64,000 nt of DNA from Aestuariivirga litoralis. Its GTDB lineage: Bacteria > Pseudomonadota > Alphaproteobacteria > Rhizobiales > Aestuariivirgaceae. The stretch spans positions 372,001 through 436,000 of the forward strand of contig NZ_QKVK01000002.1 in the NCBI RefSeq assembly GCF_003234965.1, given 5' to 3'. The notes beneath the pieces are model-generated. The model saw nothing but the letters and a program-made list of their open reading frames with translations, searched no databases and was not told the DNA's origin. Below, piece by piece: positions 57,404-64,000 of the stretch (its first letter is position 1; each line of letters opens with the position of its first letter). The position numbers and the translations under genes are program-made.

Positions 57404-58258
57404 ATGCCGGTGACCGATTTCTTCGCCGTGGCGCCGCCTGCGGCCCAGCCCTTGTCGCGGCCCTTCATCAAGATGCAGGGCTTGCGCAACCATTTCGTGT
57501 TCCTCGACTGCCGCCTGCACCCGGTTCCTTCCCCCGCGGACATCATCCGCATCTGCGACGTGCATGCTGGCGTGGGGGCCGAGCAGGTCATCACCATCGA
57601 GCCGCCGCGCGCCGCGAATGCTGCCGCCTTCATGGGCATCCACAACATCGATGGCACGGTGGCCCAGGCCTGCGGCAATGCCACGCGATGCCTCGCCTGG
57701 CTGCTGTTCGACGAGACCGGGCAGGAGGAACTGCTGATCGACAGCCTCGGAGGGCCATTGCAGTGCCGCAAGGAGGGCCCGTGGGACGTCAGCGTCACGC
57801 TCGGCCCCATCACCACCGACTGGGCACGCGTGCCGCTGGCCAGGGCGGTGGACACGCAGCACCTGCCGCTCGCCAGCGGCGCCCTCACCGATGGCGTGGC
57901 CCTGTCGATCGGCAACCCGCATGCGGTGTTCTTCGTCGACCAGGAGATCGACATTCCGGCGCTCGCGCCCGGCATTGCCCGGGACCCCCTGTTCCCCGAA
58001 AGCGTGAATGTCGGCGTGGCGCGCGTTGTCGACGCAACGACGCTGCAGCTCGCCGTATGGGAGCGGCCCGGGATGCTCACCCAGGCCTGCGGCACCGGGG
58101 CCTGCGTGGCCGCCTATGCCGGGCGCCTGCGTGGCCTGCTGAGAGGGAGCGACTTCACGGTCCACCTCCCCGGCGGCACACTGCGCATCCGCCTGCTGGA
58201 TGATGGCCGTGCGGTCATGTCAGGCCCCGTGGCCTTCTGCTGCACCGGATATGTCTAG
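57404..58258 (+). CDS. dapF: Diaminopimelate epimerase-like protein
   Basis: 284-residue cofactor-independent epimerase fold with two catalytic cysteines: the first in ACGNATRC (about 88-95, normally CGNGxRC) and the second in ACGTGACV (about 226-233). FIKMQGLRNHFV corresponds to the usual KMHGLGNDFV. The fold and length match DapF, but both substrate loops deviate, and no lysine pathway gene lies nearby. It could be the housekeeping DapF or a related epimerase. It is divergent from the Pot-like operon. Confidence 0.8.
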   Translation: MPVTDFFAVAPPAAQPLSRPFIKMQGLRNHFVFLDCRLHPVPSPADIIRICDVHAGVGAEQVITIEPPRAANAAAFMGIHNIDGTVAQACGNATRCLAWLLFDETGQEELLIDSLGGPLQCRKEGPWDVSVTLGPITTDWARVPLARAVDTQHLPLASGALTDGVALSIGNPHAVFFVDQEIDIPALAPGIARDPLFPESVNVGVARVVDATTLQLAVWERPGMLTQACGTGACVAAYAGRLRGLLRGSDFTVHLPGGTLRIRLLDDGRAVMSGPVAFCCTGYV

Positions 58259-58350
58259 CGGCCGAGGCCGGAGTTTCCCGTGCTTCAAAAAGATTTCATG
58301 ACATTGCCGCGGATCGCCCGAAAAGCCTCTTGCCGCAAGGCTTCCTGCAT

Positions 58351-58380
58351 TTGACATACAATAGCGGTTGCCCGTATCGG
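58351..58380 (+). promoter_or_regulatory. Possible sigma-70 promoter for chvE operon
   Basis: TTGACA at 58351-58356 with TATCGG 18 bases later as a weak -10; about 85 bases before the chvE ATG. The -10 match is poor. Confidence 0.3.
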
Positions 58381-58463
58381 GCCAGTACATTATCAAACCC
58401 GTCAGTCCGGGCTGCATTCATAAGAAGCCCGGCTGACGTTCAACCCCCGGGAGGACCCATTCC

Positions 58464-59543
58464 ATGATTACCCGTCGCCTGTTCACCGTATCCGCCGCCG
58501 GCCTCGCCGCGGCGCTCGCTGCCGGCATTGCGCCGGTGATGGCCGAAAGCAAGGGCCTGATCGGCATCTCGATGCCCACCAAGTCCTCGACCCGCTGGAT
58601 CTCGGACGGCGAGAGCATGGTGAAGGAATTCACCGCGCTCGGCTACGAGACCGATCTCCAGTACGCCGAAGACGACATCCCGAACCAGCTCGCCCAGATC
58701 GAGAACATGGTCACCAAGGGCGCCAAGGTGCTCATCATCGCGGCGATCGACGGCACCACGCTGTCGGACATCCTGAAGAAGGCCAAGGAAGGCGGCGCCA
58801 AGGTCTTCGCCTATGACCGCCTGATCTCCAAGACCGGCGACGTCGACTACTACACCACCTTCGACAATTTCGGCGTGGGCGTGCTGCAGGGCACCTCGCT
58901 GGTCGATGGCCTGAAGGAGCGCTTCCCGGACGTGAAGCCGTGGAACGTCGAGCTCTTCGGCGGATCGCCGGACGACACCAACGCCTTCTATTTCTACGAC
59001 GGCGCCATGTCCGTCCTCCAGCCGCTGATCGATGCCGGCCAGATCGCCGTCGTGTCGGGCCAGATGGGCATGGACAAGGTCGGCACGCTGCGCTGGGACG
59101 GCGCTGTCGCGCAGGCCCGCATGGACAACCTGCTCTCGGCCTTCTACACCGACAAGAAGGTGCAGGGCGTGCTCGCGCCTTATGACGGCCTGTCGCGCGG
59201 CATCATCTCGTCCCTCAAGGGCGTGGGCTATGGCACGCCGGACCAGCCGATGCCGATCGTCACCGGCCAGGACGCCGAGCTGGCCTCGGTCAAGGGCATG
59301 ATCGCCGGCGAGCAGTATTCGACCGTGTTCAAGGACACGCGCGAACTCGCCAAGGTCACCGCCAAGATGGTCGACACGGTGCTCTCGGGCAAGGATCCGG
59401 AGATCAACGACACCAAGACCTACAACAACGGCGTCAAGGTGGTTCCTTCCTACCTGCTGAAGCCGGTGTCCGTCGGCAAGGGCGACATCGAGACGGTGCT
59501 GGTCGGCTCGGGCTACTACACCGCCGACCAGATCAACAATTAA
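58464..59543 (+). CDS. chvE: Multiple-sugar ABC transporter substrate-binding protein ChvE
   Basis: 359-residue periplasmic sugar-binding protein of the ChvE/XylF group. Signal peptide [21 protein letters not shown] with cleavage near AMAES; mature part begins [20 protein letters not shown] and contains [15 protein letters not shown], and [27 protein letters not shown], typical of ChvE. GGGAGGACCC before the ATG. It binds monosaccharides and, in plant-associated bacteria, also senses sugars. Followed by gguA and gguB. Confidence 0.94.
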   Translation: MITRRLFTVSAAGLAAALAAGIAPVMAESKGLIGISMPTKSSTRWISDGESMVKEFTALGYETDLQYAEDDIPNQLAQIENMVTKGAKVLIIAAIDGTTLSDILKKAKEGGAKVFAYDRLISKTGDVDYYTTFDNFGVGVLQGTSLVDGLKERFPDVKPWNVELFGGSPDDTNAFYFYDGAMSVLQPLIDAGQIAVVSGQMGMDKVGTLRWDGAVAQARMDNLLSAFYTDKKVQGVLAPYDGLSRGIISSLKGVGYGTPDQPMPIVTGQDAELASVKGMIAGEQYSTVFKDTRELAKVTAKMVDTVLSGKDPEINDTKTYNNGVKVVPSYLLKPVSVGKGDIETVLVGSGYYTADQINN

Positions 59544-59572
59544 GCCTCTCAAGGCTTCGTTTCACGAACAGT

Positions 59573-59599
59573 CAGCCCCGGGGATGATCCCCGGGGCTG
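59573..59599 (+). other. Intercistronic hairpin between chvE and gguA
   Basis: Perfect inverted repeat CAGCCCCGGGGAT/ATCCCCGGGGCTG around a short loop and no T-run. Such a hairpin can protect the upstream SBP message and give more ChvE than transporter. Confidence 0.6.
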
Positions 59600-59631
59600 G
59601 CCTGTGTTCCAGCCCAGCGACGCGAGGACCG

Positions 59632-61161
59632 ATGCAGCCCATTCTCGAAATGCGCGGCATTACCAAGACCTTCCCAGGCGTGAAGGCGCTGACCGATGTC
59701 AACCTCTCGGTCATGCCCGGCGAGATCCATGCCGTGGTCGGCGAGAATGGCGCTGGCAAGTCCACCCTCATGAAGGTGCTGTCCGGCGTCTACCCGCACG
59801 GCAGCTATGACGGCCAGATCTTCTTCGACGGCACCGAGCGCAAGTTCGCCTCGATCGCCGATTCCGAAAACACCGGCGTCATCATCATCCACCAGGAACT
59901 GGCCCTCGTGCCGCTGCTCTCCATCGCCGAGAACATCTTCCTCGGCCACGAGACGGCGAAAAACGGCGTCATCGACTGGTTCGAGGCCTTCCGCCGCACC
60001 AAGGACCTCCTCGGCAAGGTCGGCCTCCACGAACACCCCAACACGCTCATCACCAATCTCGGCACCGGCAAGCAGCAGCTGGTCGAAATCGCCAAGGCGC
60101 TCAACAAGTCGGTGAAGCTCCTGATCCTCGACGAGCCGACATCGAGCCTCAACGAAACGGATTCGAACGCGCTCCTCGCCCTCCTGCAGGAGTTCCGCGC
60201 GCAGGGCATCTCCTCGATCCTCATCACCCACAAGCTCAACGAGGTGATGAAGGTGGCAGACCGCATCACCGTGATCCGCGATGGCAGGACGGTCGACACG
60301 CTCGACACCAAGACAGCCAAGGTCGACGAGGACCGCATCATCAAGGCCATGGTCGGCCGTGAATTGACCGACCGTTATCCGCCGCGCCATGCGAAGGTCC
60401 TGAACCCGATCTTCGAGGTGAAGAACTGGAACGCCTATCACCCGCTCCATGCCGACCGGCAAATGATCAAGGACGTGAACTTCCACGTCTGCAAGGGCGA
60501 GGTCGTGGGCATCGCCGGCCTCATGGGTGCCGGCCGCACCGAGCTCGCCATGTCGATCTTCGGCCGCGCCTATGGCCAGAAGATCTCGGGCGAGGTGCTG
60601 CTCCACGGCAAGCCCATCGATGTCAGCACCATCCCCAAGGCCATGGACGCGGGTCTTGCCTATGCCACGGAAGACCGCAAGACCTATGGTCTCGTGCTCA
60701 TCGACCACATCAAGCACAATGTCACGCTGGCCAATCTCGAGGGTGTCGCTGCACGGGGCGTCGTTGACGACCTCGAGGAGCTGAGCGTTGCCAACAAATA
60801 CCGCCAGGACCTCAAGATCCGCTGCTCCTCGGTCTACCAGACCACCGTCAACCTTTCCGGCGGCAACCAGCAGAAGGTGGTGTTGTCGAAATGGCTGTTC
60901 TCCGGCCCCGAGGTGCTGATCCTCGATGAGCCGACGCGCGGTATCGATGTCGGCGCCAAGTACGAAATCTACGGCATCATCAACCAGCTGGCCGAGGCCG
61001 GCAAGGCGGTGATCGTGATCTCGTCGGAAATGCCGGAGCTCCTCGGCATCTCCGACCGCATCTATGTGATGAACGACGGCCGGCTCGTCGCCGAAATGCC
61101 GGCAAAGGAGGCCTCGCAGGAGAAGATCATGCGGGCCATCATGAAATCATGGGAAGACTGA
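59632..61161 (+). CDS. gguA: Multiple-sugar ABC transporter ATPase GguA
   Basis: 509-residue double ATPase of the RbsA/XylG type. N-terminal domain: Walker [11 protein letters not shown] (about 37-46), signature [15 protein letters not shown] and Walker [14 protein letters not shown]-terminal domain has a degenerate Walker A ([10 protein letters not shown]), signature [15 protein letters not shown] and [11 protein letters not shown], all usual for the family. The ATG at 59632 is chosen; the earlier in-frame ATG at 59584 lies inside the intercistronic hairpin. Its stop is one base from gguB. Confidence 0.94.
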   Translation: MQPILEMRGITKTFPGVKALTDVNLSVMPGEIHAVVGENGAGKSTLMKVLSGVYPHGSYDGQIFFDGTERKFASIADSENTGVIIIHQELALVPLLSIAENIFLGHETAKNGVIDWFEAFRRTKDLLGKVGLHEHPNTLITNLGTGKQQLVEIAKALNKSVKLLILDEPTSSLNETDSNALLALLQEFRAQGISSILITHKLNEVMKVADRITVIRDGRTVDTLDTKTAKVDEDRIIKAMVGRELTDRYPPRHAKVLNPIFEVKNWNAYHPLHADRQMIKDVNFHVCKGEVVGIAGLMGAGRTELAMSIFGRAYGQKISGEVLLHGKPIDVSTIPKAMDAGLAYATEDRKTYGLVLIDHIKHNVTLANLEGVAARGVVDDLEELSVANKYRQDLKIRCSSVYQTTVNLSGGNQQKVVLSKWLFSGPEVLILDEPTRGIDVGAKYEIYGIINQLAEAGKAVIVISSEMPELLGISDRIYVMNDGRLVAEMPAKEASQEKIMRAIMKSWED

Positions 61162-61162
61162 C

Positions 61163-62365
61163 ATGACCGACGTGACCAAAGAGGCCCCGGTGAAGCCCGC
61201 CCTCTCGCGCTTCCTCAAGGCGCATGTGCGCGACTACGCACTGCTGATCTCGCTGCTGGCCATCATGATCTTCTTCCAGATCACCACCGACGGCACGCTG
61301 TTCAAGCCCGTCAACATGACCAACCTGATCCTGCAGAACAGCTACATCGTCATCATGGCGCTGGGCATGTTGCTGATCATCGTGGCCGGCCACATCGATC
61401 TCTCCGTCGGCTCCGTTGCAGGCTTCATCGGCGCGGTGGCCGCGGTGATGATGGTGAACTGGAAGGTCGATCCCTTCCTCGCCGGCATCGCCTGCCTGGC
61501 ACTCGGAGCCGTCATCGGCGGCGCACAGGGATATTTCGTCGCCTATTACAAGATCCCGGCCTTCATCGTGACGCTGGCGGGCATGCTGGTGTTCAAGGGC
61601 CTGGCCTTGACCGTGCTGGGCGGGGCCTCCGTCGGCCCCTTCCCGAAGTCCTTCCAGTTGCTGAGCTCCGGCTATGTGCCGGATGTCTTCAACTTCACCC
61701 TCAATGGCCAGCCGTTCAACCTTCTCGCCTTGCTCATCGGCATCGTGGTCACGGGGCTCATCGTCTATTTCAACCTTCGCGCCCGCCGCAACCAGCAGAA
61801 GCATGGCCTGGCGGAAGAACCGGACGTGATCTTCTTCGGCCGCAACATCCTCATCGCCGTGGCGCTCATCGGCTTCTCCTGGCTGATGGCCAGCTATAAG
61901 GGCCTGCCCAACGTGCTGATCGTCATGTTCGCCCTCATCGCGCTGTTCGTGTTCCTGACCACGCGGACGACCTTCGGCCGCCGCGTCTATGCCATGGGCG
62001 GCAACGAGAAGGCGGCGAAGCTCTCCGGCATCAATACCGAGAAGCTCACCTTCCTGATCTTCGTCATCATGGGGGCGCTGGCCGCCCTCGCCGGCCTCAT
62101 CTTCGCCGCCCGCCTCAACGTGGCAACCCCCAAGGCGGGCCTCGGCTTCGAGCTGGACGTCATCGCGGCCTGCTTCATCGGCGGCGCGGCGACGACGGGC
62201 GGCGTCGGCAAGGTGATCGGCGCCGTCATCGGCGCCTTCATCATGGGCGTCATGAACAACGGCATGTCGATCATGGGCATCGGCATCGACTGGCAGCAGG
62301 TCATCAAGGGCGCGGTCCTGATGCTCGCGGTGTTCCTCGACGTCTATTACAAGAACAAGGGCTAA
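61163..62365 (+). CDS. gguB: Multiple-sugar ABC transporter permease GguB
   Basis: 400-residue inner-membrane permease of the RbsC/XylH type with about ten helices. The IIVAGHIDLSVGSVAGF motif (about 69-85) and KAAKLSGINTEKLTFLIFVIMG (about 285-306) are family hallmarks. Spaced one base from gguA. Together ChvE-GguA-GguB import glucose, galactose, xylose or arabinose in relatives. Confidence 0.94.
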   Translation: MTDVTKEAPVKPALSRFLKAHVRDYALLISLLAIMIFFQITTDGTLFKPVNMTNLILQNSYIVIMALGMLLIIVAGHIDLSVGSVAGFIGAVAAVMMVNWKVDPFLAGIACLALGAVIGGAQGYFVAYYKIPAFIVTLAGMLVFKGLALTVLGGASVGPFPKSFQLLSSGYVPDVFNFTLNGQPFNLLALLIGIVVTGLIVYFNLRARRNQQKHGLAEEPDVIFFGRNILIAVALIGFSWLMASYKGLPNVLIVMFALIALFVFLTTRTTFGRRVYAMGGNEKAAKLSGINTEKLTFLIFVIMGALAALAGLIFAARLNVATPKAGLGFELDVIAACFIGGAATTGGVGKVIGAVIGAFIMGVMNNGMSIMGIGIDWQQVIKGAVLMLAVFLDVYYKNKG

Positions 62366-62453
62366 CCCGCTACGGCGGGCCCGGCCCGAGGCAGTGCTGG
62401 CACACCAGCGGGGATTGCACTAGCCTTGGGCGTCAACACGCCGGGGGAAAGAA

Positions 62454-63068
62454 GTGACATCCATCTCTGCCGAATTCGTTCTGCTGCTGGTCACCATCAA
62501 CCCCTTCGCGGCGCTTCCTGTCTTCCTCTCAGCAACGGCGGGCATGACCGAGGCGGAACGGCGGCGCACGGCGCTCCGCGCCTGCACCATCGCGAGCGTG
62601 ATCCTGCTGTTCCTGCTCGCCTTCGGGCAGATCTTCCTCGAGAAGATCGGTGTCTCCCTGCCAGCACTGCGCATCGCTGGCGCGCTGGTGCTGCTGATCC
62701 TGGGGCTGCGCATGGTGTTCGGCGAGGTGCCGGGAGGCTCCGGTGGCTCTGCCCCGGCGGGGGACGTGGCGGTGTTTCCGCTCGCCATGCCGATGCTGGC
62801 GGGCGGCGGCTCGATCGCCGCCATCGTGGCGATGACCGATCACCGGGTGAACAGCATTCTCGACCAGGCGGTGACGGCCCTGGTGCTGATCGCCGTCATG
62901 GCGGTGATCTATCTCGTGCTGCGTTCGGCCGAGAAGATCCAGAACGCCATCGGCGAAACCGGCACCAATGTGATGAGCCGCATCATGGGCCTGGTGCTGG
63001 CCGCCCTGGCGGTGCAGACCTTCTTCAGCGTCTTCGGGCCGCTGCTGGGCGCTGCCGTCTATCCTTGA
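62454..63068 (+). CDS. MarC-family integral membrane protein
   Basis: 204 residues, GTG start, six membrane helices. Family segments: FVLLLVTINPFAALPVFLS at the N-terminus and AVFPLAMPMLAGGGSIAAIVAMTDH in the middle. GGGGGAAAG lies just upstream of the GTG. MarC proteins are not multidrug pumps despite their name and have no agreed function. Its last ten bases overlap the end of the convergent NhaC-type gene. Confidence 0.87.
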   Translation: MTSISAEFVLLLVTINPFAALPVFLSATAGMTEAERRRTALRACTIASVILLFLLAFGQIFLEKIGVSLPALRIAGALVLLILGLRMVFGEVPGGSGGSAPAGDVAVFPLAMPMLAGGGSIAAIVAMTDHRVNSILDQAVTALVLIAVMAVIYLVLRSAEKIQNAIGETGTNVMSRIMGLVLAALAVQTFFSVFGPLLGAAVYP

Positions 63069-64000
63069 GCGCGCTCGCGCGGCATGCGGATGTTGAGGAA
63101 GGCCAACGCCACGACCACCAGCGGGCTCAGCACGCTGAACAGCGCATAGGGCGCATAGTGCAGCGTGCCCACACCCAGCGTGGCCGCCATGTAAGCGCCG
63201 CAGCTGTTCCACGGCACCAGTGCGGAGGTGGGCGTTGCCGTGGCGCCCACCGCGCGCGACAGCACGATGGGCGCGAAGCCCAGCCTTGCGAAGGCCGGCT
63301 TGAACATGCGGGCCGGCAGCACGATGGCGATATACTGGTCCGCCGTCACCACATTGGCAGCGACCACGGAGCCGACGGTGGCGGAGATCAGCGCGCCGGT
63401 CGATCTGGTGCGCGTCACGATGGGCTCGATCAGGCGGTCGAGCACGCCCGCCTTCTCGACCACGCCGCCGAAGGCCAGCGCGGTGATGACCAGCCAGATG
63501 GTGTTGAGCATGCTGTCCATGCCGCCGCGCGAGACGAGCTGGTCGATGGCGGCATTGCCGGTGTGAGTCTCATAGCCATTGGCCAGCGCCAGCCACACGC
63601 CCTTGATGAGGCCCAGGATGTGCGGCAGGTCCTGCGCCTCGGCAAAGGCGACGACCCGGTCGGGCGAGCCCACCGCCGCCACCACGCCGCCCGCCAGCGC
63701 GCCGAGGAAGATCGCGGTGAAGGGCGGCACCTTCAGCAGCGCCAGCGCCGCCACGAGCACCAGCGGGATGAAGAGCAAGGGCGAGGTGGGGAAGAATTCG
63801 CGGATGGCGAGGATCTTGTCGGTGGCGTCGAAATCCCCCGGACGGCCCAGCCACCAGAACAGCACCAGCGACAGCAGCAAGGCGATGGACGAGGTGAGCG
63901 CCGTCTCGCGGATGTGCTGGTAGAGGCCCACGCCCACGGTGCCCGAGGCGAGATTGGTCGAATCCGACAGCGGTGACGTGGTGTCGCCGAAATAGGCGCC
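63059..64000 (-). CDS. NhaC-family Na+/H+ antiporter (runs off right edge)
   Basis: At least 313 residues of a Na+/H+ antiporter, N-terminus outside the window. The visible part starts GAYFGDTTSPLSDSTNLASG, the conserved NhaC signature. It ends with about eight hydrophobic segments including GALISATVGSVVAANVVTADQYIAIVL and ALVPWNSCGAYMAATLG. NhaC-type carriers exchange Na+ or malate/lactate for protons. The stop at 63059 lies inside the end of the MarC gene (convergent overlap). Confidence 0.9.
   Translation of the reverse strand, partial: GAYFGDTTSPLSDSTNLASGTVGVGLYQHIRETALTSSIALLLSLVLFWWLGRPGDFDATDKILAIREFFPTSPLLFIPLVLVAALALLKVPPFTAIFLGALAGGVVAAVGSPDRVVAFAEAQDLPHILGLIKGVWLALANGYETHTGNAAIDQLVSRGGMDSMLNTIWLVITALAFGGVVEKAGVLDRLIEPIVTRTRSTGALISATVGSVVAANVVTADQYIAIVLPARMFKPAFARLGFAPIVLSRAVGATATPTSALVPWNSCGAYMAATLGVGTLHYAPYALFSVLSPLVVVALAFLNIRMPRERAQG

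Overview
The window is GC-rich, gene-dense DNA from an alphaproteobacterium, most likely of the Hyphomicrobiales (Rhizobiales) type. The call rests on the PhyR-NepR-EcfG stress module, ChvE-type sugar transport, an L-malyl-CoA lyase, Ku/LigD end joining and dispersed REP-like palindromes. I see no rRNA, tRNA, IS element, prophage or CRISPR array. Genes at both edges (kynureninase on the left, an NhaC-type antiporter on the right) run out of the window.

Left part (1-26.5 kb), mostly central and catabolic metabolism: kynureninase with a choline-kinase-like phosphotransferase; a three-subunit molybdenum hydroxylase (FAD, 2Fe-2S and Mo subunits) followed by a small MoaD-like protein; a Cys-rich secreted protein; a GltS-type glutamate carrier; a glyoxalase-fold dioxygenase; beta-carbonic anhydrase; IlvD; L-malyl-CoA lyase; a membrane desaturase; malate synthase G. 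A leftward run follows: RuBisCO-like protein, DUF1537 kinase, PEP-hydrolase-like TIM barrel, DeoC and a double-domain aldehyde dehydrogenase. A divergent FadR-type GntR regulator sits beside the RuBisCO-like gene. After it come a BKACE (DUF849) enzyme and an aldo/keto reductase. Two families of REP-like palindromes punctuate this part.

Middle part (26.5-52 kb), a general stress response island: ecfG, nepR and phyR lie together, and I found eight exact GGAAC-N16/17-CGTT promoters (the known EcfG consensus), each just upstream of a gene start. The genes are an AI-2E-type transporter, CsbD plus a 57-residue protein, phyR, a Thr/Pro-rich membrane protein, a holin-like protein, an SLC13/TrkA-C transporter, a DUF6600-like secreted protein and a secreted peptidoglycan-binding-like protein. 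One-base variants of the site precede nepR, a single-domain response regulator, Ku/LigD, a second Thr/Pro-rich membrane protein (with an SDR downstream) and a DUF892 ferritin-like protein. A Crp/Fnr regulator, hydroxypyruvate isomerase, a BLUF photosensor paired with a variant FolE, and an AttEFGH-like ABC system are interspersed.

Right part (52-64 kb), transport: a cupin/SDR pair, a spermidine/putrescine-type ABC operon (PotABCD-like), a divergent DapF-like epimerase, the ChvE-GguA-GguB sugar ABC operon, a MarC-family protein and the NhaC-type antiporter.

The strongest system-level observation is the EcfG regulon written into this one stretch. The most open biochemical question is the RuBisCO-like/DUF1537 sugar-acid locus.
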